DNA of 64,000 bases from Halosolutus amylolyticus (GTDB taxonomy: Archaea; Halobacteriota; Halobacteria; Halobacteriales; Natrialbaceae), in assembly GCF_023566055.1 (NCBI RefSeq), contig NZ_JALIQP010000001.1:1200059-1264058 (forward strand), in the 5' to 3' direction. The notes under the pieces are model-generated. The model was given only the letters and a program-made list of their open reading frames with translations, ran no database searches and was not told the origin of the DNA. The first letter of the stretch is position 1. Each line of letters begins with the position of its first letter. Positions 53,705 to 62,165 of the stretch are shown piece by piece. A program made the position numbers and the translations under genes.

Positions 53705-54922
53705 ATGGATATCGCTGACATCGTTTCGAAAGAGTACGTCGAATTCACCCCGGAGACGCCCGTCTCGAAGCTCGTCGGGACGTTCGCGGATTCCGACGTC
53801 AAGGGCGTCGTGGTCCGCGACGACGAGTTCGAGGGGGTCGTCACCAGGAGACAACTCGCCACGTCGCATCGCCAACCGAACGAAAAGCTCGGATCGCTCG
53901 TCTGGCACGTGCCCCGGCTCGCGCCGGACGAGGACGTCCGCAAGGTGGCACAGCTCATGATCGACAGCGATTCGCAGCTGCTCCCCGTGTTCGAGGGCCA
54001 GGAACTGGCCGGCGTCGTCACCGTCGACGCGATCCTCCGGAAGGTCGAGCCGTTCCTCGACGCGGCGACCGTTGCAGAAGCCCACTCCGCCGATCTCGTC
54101 TCGATCGAACCGGAGACCACCCTCGGCGACGCACTCAACGTCTTCCGGGAGAACCGCATCACGCACCTGCCGGTCGTCGAGGACAGCACGGCAGTCGGTA
54201 TCCTCAGTCTCTACGACGTGACCGGCATCACCGTCCGGGCCGAGGTACAGAGCCAGGGCGGCGACGCGGGCGGGACGGATCCGTTCGGGGGTGAAATATC
54301 CGACAGCACGGCTCGTGCACGCCGTGGCGGCTACGGGGCCCGGGACGGTGAGTCCGCGCGGATGCTCGACCTCCCGGTCCGGGACGTCATGGTTTCGCCG
54401 GTTCGCACGATCCACCCGGACGAGACGCTCGACGTCGCCGTCGCAGAGATGTTCGAGATCGACGCGTCGTCGCTGGTCGTCACCGAGAACGGCGCTCCTC
54501 ACGGCATCGTGACGAAGACGGACGTTCTCGACTCGCTCACCTGGGAGGCCGGCGGGAACCGCGGCGTCCAGGTCTACGGCACCGACCTGATCGACGACGT
54601 GACCTACGACGAAATCATCGCGAAAGTCGAGAAGTTCGACGACCGGGACCACGGGATGAACGTCCTCGACGCGAAGGTCCACCTTCACGAACACGACGAG
54701 ACGCGCCGCGGGAGACCGCTCCTGCTCGCTCGCGTCCGACTCCACACCGATCGGGGGCTGTTTATCGCCTCCGGGGAGGGGTACGGCGCGAGTCACGCGA
54801 TCAACGAGGCGAGCAAGGTGCTGGAGCGACAGATCCGCGACGAGAAGACCTACGGACGGACCAAGAAACCCCCGGACGAGGAGTTCTGGGAGAAACGCTT
54901 CGGCTGGCTGCTCGAGGAGTGA
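53705..54922 (+). CDS. Four-CBS protein with C-terminal HPF/RaiA-like domain
   Basis: 405 aa. Four CBS motifs follow in order: residues 1-55 (VVVRDDEFEGVVTRRQL), 60-115, 125-180 (ITHLPVVEDSTAVGILSL) and 225-280. The last 110 residues resemble ribosome hibernation factors: IIAKVEKFDD, then AKVHLHEHDETRRGRPLLLA and GLFIASGEGYGASHAINEA, then LERQIRDEK. CBS pairs sense adenosine nucleotides, and HPF binds 30S and stops translation. The fusion implies energy-gated ribosome hibernation (inference). A paralog is at 62166-63374. Confidence 0.82.
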   Translation: MDIADIVSKEYVEFTPETPVSKLVGTFADSDVKGVVVRDDEFEGVVTRRQLATSHRQPNEKLGSLVWHVPRLAPDEDVRKVAQLMIDSDSQLLPVFEGQELAGVVTVDAILRKVEPFLDAATVAEAHSADLVSIEPETTLGDALNVFRENRITHLPVVEDSTAVGILSLYDVTGITVRAEVQSQGGDAGGTDPFGGEISDSTARARRGGYGARDGESARMLDLPVRDVMVSPVRTIHPDETLDVAVAEMFEIDASSLVVTENGAPHGIVTKTDVLDSLTWEAGGNRGVQVYGTDLIDDVTYDEIIAKVEKFDDRDHGMNVLDAKVHLHEHDETRRGRPLLLARVRLHTDRGLFIASGEGYGASHAINEASKVLERQIRDEKTYGRTKKPPDEEFWEKRFGWLLEE

Positions 54923-54988
54923 GCGACCCGGCCACCGTGTCGTGGTCGTCGACGCTCTCGAGGTCGGGCGGGGACGGGCGTCGTGACG

Positions 54989-55438
54989 TCAGCGCACGAC
55001 GGTCACCGGAACGGTCGCCCGCTCGACCAGCGACTTCGCGACGCTGCCGAGCATCAGCCCGGCGCGCTCCGATCGGCCCTGGTGGCCGACGAAGATCGTG
55101 TCGAAACCCTCGACCTCCGCATAGTCGGCGATCACCGGAACCGGATCGCCGTAGAGGTGTTCGCTCTCGACGTCGTGGCCGCGTTCCGCGGCGAGTTCGA
55201 CCGCGTCGTCGAGGACGGCCTGGCCGCGCTGTTCGGCGTCTTCGACGCTTTCGATGATCAGTCGCTGGTCCGCGTCCGAGAGCGACGAGATCGGTTCGCT
55301 CCCGCCCTCGTCGTAGACGGTGGGGTCGACCGCGTGGACGACCGTGATCGATCCGCCCATCGCGTCCACGACGTCGGCGGCGTAGGCGAGGGCGTTCTCG
55401 GACGCTTCGGAACCGTCGACCGCTACGAGAGCCTTCAT
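54989..55438 (-). CDS. Universal stress protein, single domain
   Basis: 149 aa. MKALVAVDGSEASENALAYA, loop GHQGRSERAGLMLGSVAK, end VPVTVVR. It is more like bacterial Usp proteins than its neighbours and lacks the aromatic insert. It converges with the CBS-HPF gene. Start ATG at 55438. Confidence 0.9.
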   Translation of the reverse strand: MKALVAVDGSEASENALAYAADVVDAMGGSITVVHAVDPTVYDEGGSEPISSLSDADQRLIIESVEDAEQRGQAVLDDAVELAAERGHDVESEHLYGDPVPVIADYAEVEGFDTIFVGHQGRSERAGLMLGSVAKSLVERATVPVTVVR

Positions 55439-55516
55439 GCCCGTATCTTCGGTCCCGAGTCAGTTAAAACGAATCGTGAGGTCGAACTCCCTGCTCTACC
55501 GCAGGCGGGGCCCCGG

Positions 55517-55711
55517 TCACGTCTCCGGCCCGATACGCTTGACACGTCCCCGTGGACCGGACTCGAGCTTCACGAAGATTCCTTCGGGGTGGGTCCGTTC
55601 GTCGGTCAGGACGGCGCCGTCCTCCCCGACGACGCGGTCGCCGTTCTCCTGTTCGATCTCCACGGTCATCCCCTGGACGAGTTCGTCTCGGGTCGGAAGG
55701 TCCGCTGACAC
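55517..55711 (-). CDS. YwbE/DUF2196-family small protein
   Basis: 64 aa from a GTG at 55711. RDELVQGMTVEIEQENG, DERTHPEGIFVKLESG and GRVKRIGPE match the compact beta fold of YwbE (about 64 aa in Bacillus). The GTG start gives the family length; longer in-frame starts upstream are not family-like. It may bind nucleic acid (the fold resembles small RNA-binding barrels), but the function is unknown. Confidence 0.78.
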   Translation of the reverse strand: MSADLPTRDELVQGMTVEIEQENGDRVVGEDGAVLTDERTHPEGIFVKLESGPRGRVKRIGPET

Positions 55712-55874
55712 GTGTTCGACCGAACGGTGGCGAACCCCTTCGAGTGACGGCGTCGTTCCACTCGTTCGAACGCGTCCACGAAAACCGTGTCCAGTCGTCG
55801 ATCGATCGCATATGCCGGGTGGTACCGGTTCGCAGGAAACACATTTATCGTTTCGTCGCCTACGATCGGTCACA

Positions 55875-56480
55875 ATGATGGCGACGACGCACGCGCTCTG
55901 GGGGATGGTGCTCGCACTTCCCGTCCTCGCGATCGCCCCGGAACTCGCACCCGTCGCGTTCGTGGCGGGGTTCGTCGGCGGGCTGGCTCCCGATCTGGAC
56001 CTCTACACGGGCCACCGGAAGACGTTCCACTACCCCGTCTACGCGTCGATCGCGGCGGTGCCGGCGCTGGCAGCGGCGCTCCTCGCGCCGACGACGCTGA
56101 CGGTCGCACTCGGCGTGGGACTCGCCGCGGCGGCCCTCCACGCGGTGGCCGACGCCTTCGGCGGGGGCCTCGAGCTACGGCCCTGGGAAGGAACCTCCGA
56201 GCGGGCGGTCTACAGCCACTATCACGATCGATGGGTCCGCCCCCGTCGCTGGGTCCGTTACGACGGCGCTCCCGAAGACCTCGCGCTCGCCGGCGTCGCG
56301 GCGGCGCCGCTGGCAATGATCGGTACCGGGCCGATCACGACCGTCGTGCTCGCGTTCGTCACGGTGTCGGCCGTCTACGTCCTGTTGCGCAGGCACCTCG
56401 CCGGCGTCGCCGAGCGCCTCGTCCGGCTGGTTCCGGACTCGCTGACTCCCTATCTCCCCGCCCGATATCGGCGGGCCTGA
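55875..56480 (+). CDS. YdjM/DUF457-type membrane-bound metal-dependent hydrolase
   Basis: 201 aa. The first segment starts MMATTHALWGMVLAL. The metal-binding residues H-A (TTHALWG), LAPDLDLYTGHRKTFHY and LHAVADAFG are the DUF457 pattern. About five membrane segments. The ATG at 55875 was chosen, with 55878 also possible. Substrate unknown. Repeat R2 follows 20 bases after the stop. Confidence 0.8.
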   Translation: MMATTHALWGMVLALPVLAIAPELAPVAFVAGFVGGLAPDLDLYTGHRKTFHYPVYASIAAVPALAAALLAPTTLTVALGVGLAAAALHAVADAFGGGLELRPWEGTSERAVYSHYHDRWVRPRRWVRYDGAPEDLALAGVAAAPLAMIGTGPITTVVLAFVTVSAVYVLLRRHLAGVAERLVRLVPDSLTPYLPARYRRA

Positions 56481-56500
56481 CGCGGTCGCGACGCCGACTG

Positions 56501-56581
56501 ATACGGTCCCCTGTACCGAGTTCCCGGCGCACCAGCGATCCGTCTGCGGGTGCGCCAGAACTGACGGACAGTAGTCCGTAT
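56501..56581. repeat. 81-bp palindromic repeat R2 (diverged copy)
   Basis: The ends ATACGG and CCGTAT match R3 and R4. The central stem has changed to GGCGCACC...GGGTGCGCC, where R3 has GGCGCAACC...GGTTGCGCC: both arms changed together, so the stem is preserved. It lies between the DUF457 gene and a Usp gene. Confidence 0.75.
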
Positions 56582-56722
56582 GACCGACCGGGTGGGTCGC
56601 GTCCACGACTGATCGACGATCGGGACTGTCGGGCCCGAGGCCGCCAGCCTGACGCCGGCCGGTACTGCTCGGCAGTCGGGGCCGCCGCGGCCACTATGGC
56701 GCTCCGGAGTGAAGACTGGCGT

Positions 56723-57163
56723 ATGTCCAGCAGGATTCTCGTTCCGGTCGATGGCTCGCCGCTGTCCATGCGTGCGCTCCGGCACGCGTTGCGGACGTTT
56801 CCCGACGCGGAGATTACGGCCTACCACGTGGTCGACCTGTTCGAACCCGACACCGTCCCTGACGTCGAGTCGTCGTACGAACCGATGATCGGCTCGCCCG
56901 AGTGGTACAGCGTCGTCGACGACGCGACCGACCGGCTCTTCGCGGAGGTCGACGAGATCGCCGCGGACTACGATCGATCGGTCGCGACCGAGTCGGACAT
57001 CGGCGATCCGAAGCGACTCGTCGTCGAGTACGCCACGGAGGAAGACGTCGATCACGTCGTCGTCGGCTCTCACGGACGGATAGCCCCACAGCGATCGATC
57101 TACGGGAGCGTCACCGAGGCGGTCGTGCGCCGCGCACCGGTTCCGGTCACCGTCGTTCGGTGA
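56723..57163 (+). CDS. Universal stress protein, single domain
   Basis: 146 aa. MSSRILVPVDGSPLSMRALR, insert EPMIGSPEWYSVVDDATDRL, loop GSHGRIAPQRSIYGSVTE. Same subfamily as 33854 and 45033. The ATG at 56723 was chosen; an in-frame stretch upstream is not Usp-like. It is flanked by repeats R2 and R3. Confidence 0.9.
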   Translation: MSSRILVPVDGSPLSMRALRHALRTFPDAEITAYHVVDLFEPDTVPDVESSYEPMIGSPEWYSVVDDATDRLFAEVDEIAADYDRSVATESDIGDPKRLVVEYATEEDVDHVVVGSHGRIAPQRSIYGSVTEAVVRRAPVPVTVVR

Positions 57164-57174
57164 GGGCCCCTGTG

Positions 57175-57256
57175 ATACGGTTTACTGTACGTCAGTTCCG
57201 GCGCAACCGCGATCCGGGCGGCGGTTGCGCCGGTACATCGGTACAGCAATCCGTAT
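57175..57256. repeat. 82-bp palindromic repeat R3
   Basis: Runs from ATACGG to CCGTAT with the stem GGCGCAACCGC/GCGGTTGCGCC at the centre and outer imperfect arms containing CTGTAC and GTACAG. All 82 bases are identical to R4 at 63374-63455. It begins 11 bases after the Usp stop. Confidence 0.88.
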
Positions 57257-57423
57257 GAGTCGACGCTCGCACCGACTCGCCAGCCGTCCGTCGTCGGACC
57301 GCCGTCTCGACGATGGTGTTCTCGCCGCGATCCGTCTCTACCGTCCCCGTGAGACGTCTCCGTCGTTCTCTCACTGTGGGAGTCGTCCCCAAGGTTGTTC
57401 ACCCACAGGTACCAAGTGCTACC

Positions 57424-57912
57424 ATGGCGTTTCTCGTCCCCTTCGACGGGTCCTATCTGGCGGAGGCTGCACTGATGCGGGCGGCCGAGTACGGCGAGGC
57501 GCTCGACGAGGACGTGATCGCGCTCTCCGTCGTTCCCGACGACGAGTCGTACGCGATCGACGTCGGGTGGTACGAGCAGCGAGAAGACGACCCGTTCAGC
57601 GTTCAGTACGTCGCGGGCAAACTACGTGACGGCGTGGCCGACATCGCCCCCGAGGCCGCGTTCCGGCACGAGCGGATCGACACCGGGACGGCCGCCGCGA
57701 TCGCAGCCCGGATCACCGAGATCGCCGACGAGATTCGGCCGTCGGTCGTCTTCCTCGGCACGGAGAACGTCGGCGAGATCGCCCAGCCGGTGACCAGCGT
57801 CGCCGGCGGCGTCGCCGAAAACGCGACGTACGACGTCCACGTCGTCCGGTACTACGCACCGCCGTCCATTCCAGCGGTTGGACTCGAGGAGGGGTCGTAC
57901 ACGGAGGGGTGA
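57424..57912 (+). CDS. Usp-like protein without nucleotide loop
   Basis: 162 aa. MAFLVPFDGSYLAEAALMRA, then a long acidic insert (DVGWYEQREDDPFSVQYVAG). The loop position reads GTENVGEIAQPVTSVAGGVA, without the ATP signature. It is the close paralog of the protein at 49960. The ATG at 57424 starts the fold. Confidence 0.82.
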   Translation: MAFLVPFDGSYLAEAALMRAAEYGEALDEDVIALSVVPDDESYAIDVGWYEQREDDPFSVQYVAGKLRDGVADIAPEAAFRHERIDTGTAAAIAARITEIADEIRPSVVFLGTENVGEIAQPVTSVAGGVAENATYDVHVVRYYAPPSIPAVGLEEGSYTEG

Positions 57913-57923
57913 CCGAAGGGGCG

Positions 57924-58013
57924 GTCACGGCTCGCCGGGGATCGACTGCCGAGACGTCACGGCTCACCGAGGACCGACTGCCATGGCGGTCACGACTCAC
58001 CAGGGATCGACTG
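57924..58013. repeat. Degenerate 32-33-bp tandem repeat, about three copies
   Basis: Units beginning GTCACGGCTC or GTCACGACTC start at 57924, 57956 and 57989, each followed by an AGGGATCGACTG-like stretch. The third is shorter. It fills most of the gap between the two Usp genes. Confidence 0.6.
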
Positions 58014-58070
58014 GTCACGACCGATGAACGTACGAGTGGCTTGATGACCGTCCGGGTCGAACGAATCGGT

Positions 58071-58946
58071 ATGTTCAGCACCGTACTCGTCCCGACGGAC
58101 GGCAGCGCCGGCGCCGAAGCGACGATCGCCCACGCAACCGAACTGGCCGACGCCTACGGCGCGGCCGTCCACGCCCTCTCGGTCGTCGACACCGGTGTCG
58201 AACCGATCGGACTCGGGGCCGACGATCGCGAGTCGCTCTACGAGTCCTCCGAGCGACGGGGCCGCGAGGCGACGATCAGGATCACGAATCGGGCGGAAGA
58301 GCGCGACCTGCAGGCCGCACGGGACGTTCGCGAGGGCGTCCCCTACAGGGAGATCCTCGCGTACGTCGACGAGGTCGACGTCGACCTGATCGTCATGGGG
58401 ACCCACGGCCGGACCGGAGCCGATCGGGTTCGCCTGGGCAGTACCACCGAACGGGTGATCACGCGGGCGGACGTGCCGGTGCTGTCGGTTCGGCTGGCGG
58501 AAAGCGAGGAACCCGTGCCCGGGGACGGCGGCTACGATCGACTCGTGATTCCGACGGACGGGAGCGACGCCGCCGAACGCGCCGCGGAGGCGGCACTCGA
58601 CATCGCCGGGAAGTACGACGCTGACGTCCACGCCGTCTACGTGGTCGACTCGACGACGTACGACCTCGAGGACGCGCCCCGGAGTATCGTGGGGTTGCTC
58701 AAAGAGGGCGGACAGAATGCGACGGAGACGATCGCCGAGATGGCACGCGAGCGAGGTCTCGACGTGGGAACCGACGTCCGCCGCGGCGCTCCGGCCGAGG
58801 AACTGCTCGACTACGCCTCGGGTGTCGACGTCGACCTCGTCGCCATGGGCACGCGCGGGAGTGCGGTCGGTTCCGGCCGACTCCTCGGGAGCACGACGGC
58901 GCGCGTCGTCCGGCGATCGCCGATCCCCGTCCTGACGGTGAACTAA
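58071..58946 (+). CDS. Tandem universal stress protein (two Usp domains)
   Basis: 291 aa from the ATG at 58071. Domain 1: TVLVPTDGSAGAEATIAHAT, loop GTHGRTGADRVRLGSTTE. Domain 2: RLVIPTDGSDAAERAAEAAL, loop GTRGSAVGSGRLLGSTTA. Both loops keep Gly and Ser/Thr. It groups with the protein at 48605. Repeat M2 begins within its stop codon. Confidence 0.9.
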   Translation: MFSTVLVPTDGSAGAEATIAHATELADAYGAAVHALSVVDTGVEPIGLGADDRESLYESSERRGREATIRITNRAEERDLQAARDVREGVPYREILAYVDEVDVDLIVMGTHGRTGADRVRLGSTTERVITRADVPVLSVRLAESEEPVPGDGGYDRLVIPTDGSDAAERAAEAALDIAGKYDADVHAVYVVDSTTYDLEDAPRSIVGLLKEGGQNATETIAEMARERGLDVGTDVRRGAPAEELLDYASGVDVDLVAMGTRGSAVGSGRLLGSTTARVVRRSPIPVLTVN

Positions 58947-59026
58947 GTAGCCACTGAAAGTCACTGCACACCTGATCGCAGGACAGCTTCGCGATCAGTG
59001 TGTAAATCGTTTCAGTGGCTACTATA
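58945..59026. repeat. About 82-bp palindromic repeat M2 (MITE-like)
   Basis: Left end AGTAGCCACTGAAAG, right end TTTCAGTGGCTACTATA, inner arms CTGATCGC and GCGATCAG. It differs from M1 at only a few positions. Its left end overlaps the TAA of the Usp gene and its right end lies nine bases from the stop of the convergent FMN-binding gene, so it fills the whole gap. Confidence 0.82.
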
Positions 59027-59034
59027 GGGGCCCG

Positions 59035-59508
59035 CTACTCGTCCGGTTCGAGCGCCGGCGGGAGCCCCTGGTGTTTGATGCCGGTCCGATCGTCGATCCG
59101 GAACTCGTAGACGGCCACCTCGCCAGAGAGGGAGGCCGTTTCGAACAGGTCCGGGCGCCACACGTCGCCCATGATCTCCTCGAGGTCGTCCCACTCCGAC
59201 TCGGGGACGGCGGCGATCGATCCCGACAGGAGCACGCTCTGCCAGTTGTACATCGTGTCGACCGCGAAGACGAGGAAGCTCGCGGTGTCTGCCGCGTTGC
59301 TCATCGCTTCTTTCCGGCTCCCGGCCCCGAGGAGATACGTGAAATAGAGTCGGCGGTCCCCGTCGTACCCGAACGATAGCGGAAGGAGATACGGGCCGTC
59401 CTCCCCGGGGAGGCCGAGCACGCCCATCTTCCGGTTCGACAGGAAGTTTCGAATCTCGTCGTCGGTCATCTCGGCCAGGCCGTACTCCCGTAGTTCGTCG
59501 ACGGACAT
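59035..59508 (-). CDS. Pyridoxamine 5'-phosphate oxidase-like FMN split-barrel protein
   Basis: 157 aa from the ATG at 59508. MTDDEIRNFLSNRKMGVLGL, LPLSFGYDGDRRLYFTYLLG, FLVFAVDTMYNWQSVLLSGS: a split-barrel flavin- or F420-binding fold. Longer N-terminus than the two paralogs. It converges with a tandem Usp gene, separated only by repeat M2. Confidence 0.82.
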   Translation of the reverse strand: MSVDELREYGLAEMTDDEIRNFLSNRKMGVLGLPGEDGPYLLPLSFGYDGDRRLYFTYLLGAGSRKEAMSNAADTASFLVFAVDTMYNWQSVLLSGSIAAVPESEWDDLEEIMGDVWRPDLFETASLSGEVAVYEFRIDDRTGIKHQGLPPALEPDE

Positions 59509-59608
59509 ACTGTGACGGACTCCGGGCGGCACGAAAAAGCCTCACCCCGTCTGCGCTCGCCGAGGGCCGATCGGACACGCCTCCAACCCTGCTCCGAAAC
59601 CCGCGCGT

Positions 59609-60979
59609 CTACTCCGAAATCCGGGCTTCGAGCGTCGATCGCAGGTCGTCCGTCTCCGCCTGCAGCCCGTCGCTGATCCGGACGTCGTACGGGGCGGGAT
59701 CCTCGATTCGACGGTGTCGCTCCGGCAGTTTCCGACGCTTCTTACGGGCAGTTTCTCGGATTTCGTCGAGGCCCGGGATCTCGTAGACGCGATCGCCGTC
59801 CTCGATGACGGTGACCAGTTGCTCCTCGCCGGGTCCCGACTCGCCCCGGAGTCCGAGGACGTCGCCGGCGTACTCCCCGTCGGATTCGATCCGGCGGACG
59901 CTTTTCGCCCCGGGATAGGTCACCTTCCCTTTCGAGAGTTTCATCGTCGGCTGCATCTCGCCGTCGCGTTCGACCGCAACGAGTTTGTAGACCCCCTCGA
60001 CCTTGGGGGCGTCCGTACTCGTCACCAGGGCGGTCCCCGGTCCGAAGCCCGCGCCGACGCCGCCGCGATCGAAGAACTCGTGGATGGCGTACTCGTCCAT
60101 CCCGGAGGAGATGAACTGGTCGACCTCGGGGATCACCTCGTCGACGGCTTTCGAGAGCGCCGCGAGATCGCCCGAGTCGAGACGGACGCCGCGGAGATCC
60201 ACGTCCTTGCGTTCGGCGATCGCGTTTGCGACCTCCGCACCCCGAACGGTGTCGTAGGTGTCGATCAGGAGTACGCTCTCCGACCCGTACTCGTCGACGA
60301 ACGTCTCGAACGCGTCGCGTTCGTACTCGAAGCTCTGGACCCACGAGTGGGCCATCGTCCCCGAGACGGGGATCCCGAACGCCTCGCCCGCGGCGACGTT
60401 CGAGGTGGCGTCGAAGCCGCCGACGTACGCGGCCCGCGCGGCCTTCATCCCGGCGTCGGTGCCGTGGGCGCGTCGCGACCCGAAGTCGACCAGCCGCTGG
60501 CCGTCCCCCTCGCGATCGATCACGTCCCGCATCCGGCTGGCTTTCGTCGCGATCAGCGACTGGTAGCCGACCTGGTTGATCAGCGCGGTCTCGAGGAGCT
60601 GTGCCTCCTGGATGGGTGCCGTCACCTCGAGCAACGGCTCGTTCGGGAACACCGGCGTCCCTTCCGGCAGCGCGCGAATCTCGCCGGTGAACTCGAAGTC
60701 GGCCAGCCACGAGAGAAACGCCTCGTCGAAGTCCTGTTCGGCCAGGAACTCGAGGGCGCGATCGCCGAACGAGAGGGTCTCGACGTAATGGACGGCCTGT
60801 TCGAGTCCCGCGGCGATCATGTACCCCCGGTTCGGCGGCAGGTCGCGGACGAAGAGACTGAACGTCGCTCTCGGGATGTGGTCCTGTGCGTGGTAGGCCT
60901 GCATCATCCGCAGCTCGTAGAGGTCGGTAAACAGCGGGAGCGTCTCCTGGGTCAGGTAGCCGAAGCTGGTTTCGGACAT
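59609..60979 (-). CDS. pncB: Nicotinate phosphoribosyltransferase
   Basis: 456 aa. LFTDLYELRMMQAY at the start, VDFGSRRAHGTDAGMKAARA as substrate site, GTMAHSWVQSF, LIDTYDTVRGAEVA, and RLDSGDLAALSKAVDEV. It makes nicotinate mononucleotide from nicotinate and PRPP, the entry step of NAD salvage. The NAPRTase family is long and this length fits. In the stress island it could maintain the NAD pool, like PncB2 in mycobacterial dormancy (inference). Confidence 0.92.
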   Translation of the reverse strand: MSETSFGYLTQETLPLFTDLYELRMMQAYHAQDHIPRATFSLFVRDLPPNRGYMIAAGLEQAVHYVETLSFGDRALEFLAEQDFDEAFLSWLADFEFTGEIRALPEGTPVFPNEPLLEVTAPIQEAQLLETALINQVGYQSLIATKASRMRDVIDREGDGQRLVDFGSRRAHGTDAGMKAARAAYVGGFDATSNVAAGEAFGIPVSGTMAHSWVQSFEYERDAFETFVDEYGSESVLLIDTYDTVRGAEVANAIAERKDVDLRGVRLDSGDLAALSKAVDEVIPEVDQFISSGMDEYAIHEFFDRGGVGAGFGPGTALVTSTDAPKVEGVYKLVAVERDGEMQPTMKLSKGKVTYPGAKSVRRIESDGEYAGDVLGLRGESGPGEEQLVTVIEDGDRVYEIPGLDEIRETARKKRRKLPERHRRIEDPAPYDVRISDGLQAETDDLRSTLEARISE

Positions 60980-61057
60980 CGGATCACCTGCACGAACTAC
61001 GTGAATCGTGATAATTGTCGGTGTCTGTTCAACTCAACGCGGTGTGTCGCCCTGACG

Positions 61058-61405
61058 TCACGCGATTTCGACGGCATCAGTCGCGTCGAGAACGGCCGAA
61101 ACGAGATCGCACTCGTAGTAGCGGACCGTCTTGCGCTGCCGATCGTAGTCGACGATCTTTCCGTCCTCGAGCGACGGCAGGTGGACGTGGTGGAGTTCCG
61201 TCTTCCAGGTGGCTGTCTCGCGCCTGTCGGTCACGGTGGACAGGGTCGCTGCCAGGTTTTCAACTCTCATCTCGTTGTCGTCGTACCCGTCCAGTACGGC
61301 GACGATCGCTCGGCGCCGAGATTCCGCGAGCAATCGAAGGACGGCGTCCGCATCGCACGTACAGTGGACGGTGCCGTCGTCGTCGACGATCGAGCACTCA
61401 GTCAT
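61058..61405 (-). CDS. DUF7344 winged-helix protein
   Basis: 115 aa. LLAESRRRAIVAVLDGYDDN is the HTH start, and KTELHHVHLPSLEDGKIVDY is the DUF7344 signature. The first 17 residues include three Cys (C4, C15, C17), suggesting metal or redox sensing, which the copy at 13501 lacks. Probable regulator. Its position upstream of pncB on the same strand makes pncB a possible target. Confidence 0.75.
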   Translation of the reverse strand: MTECSIVDDDGTVHCTCDADAVLRLLAESRRRAIVAVLDGYDDNEMRVENLAATLSTVTDRRETATWKTELHHVHLPSLEDGKIVDYDRQRKTVRYYECDLVSAVLDATDAVEIA

Positions 61406-61608
61406 GGTTTTCGGTGGTTGAACTTCGATCGCGTGGCCTAAAGTAGGCGTACCGTCTTCCCACCGCGTGATAGATCGTCGATCGGTGAACCGTCAGGATT
61501 TTCGAACGGCGACGGGTCGACGGCGACAGTCGATGCCGGGGGCTCTCGGCGGGCGTCCCGCGGGCGAGCGCGGTCCGGATCGCCGGAATCGCCGGTGCCG
61601 GCGATCGA

Positions 61609-62022
61609 TCACCGGACGACCGTCACCGGAACCGACGCGCGGCGAACGACCTGTTCGGCGACGCTACCCAGCAGAACCCGCGAGACGCCCGACCGACCGT
61701 GACTGCCGAGGACGATCGTGTCGACGTCGGCGTCGTCGGCGAACTCGACGATCCCGCGGGCCGGCGACCCGACGATCGTCTCGGTCTCGATCGACGCGTC
61801 GTGGTCGGCGCGATCCTCGGCCATCTCGAACAGCTGTTCGGCCTGCTTCTCCGCCGCTTCGATCGCCAGCTGGAAGTTGTACGGTGCGTCGCCGCTGTAG
61901 GCCGATATCGACGGGTTGAGGACGTGCAACACCGTGATGTCGGCGTCGGGATACGTCTCGAGGGCGTGGTCGAGTGCCTTTCGTGCCGGGTCGGAGTCGT
62001 CGAGCGGGACGAGAACGTGCAT
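61609..62022 (-). CDS. Universal stress protein, single domain
   Basis: 137 aa from the ATG at 62022. MHVLVPLDDSDPARKALDHA has Asp-Asp-Ser where others have D-G-S. Loop GSHGRSGVSRVLLGSVAE. Divergent from the second CBS-HPF gene. Last Usp gene of the island. Confidence 0.9.
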   Translation of the reverse strand: MHVLVPLDDSDPARKALDHALETYPDADITVLHVLNPSISAYSGDAPYNFQLAIEAAEKQAEQLFEMAEDRADHDASIETETIVGSPARGIVEFADDADVDTIVLGSHGRSGVSRVLLGSVAEQVVRRASVPVTVVR

Positions 62023-62165
62023 AGCCGATCGTTCGACCGGTCGCCGTATATACCGCAGGGAACGTTCCCGATACGTGGACACTCGATCCGGCTGAACGTT
62101 TCGACAACTCTCCCTGCGTGGGAAGAGTCGACAGCAGGTATTCCGACGGGCCACAACAGTTACGT

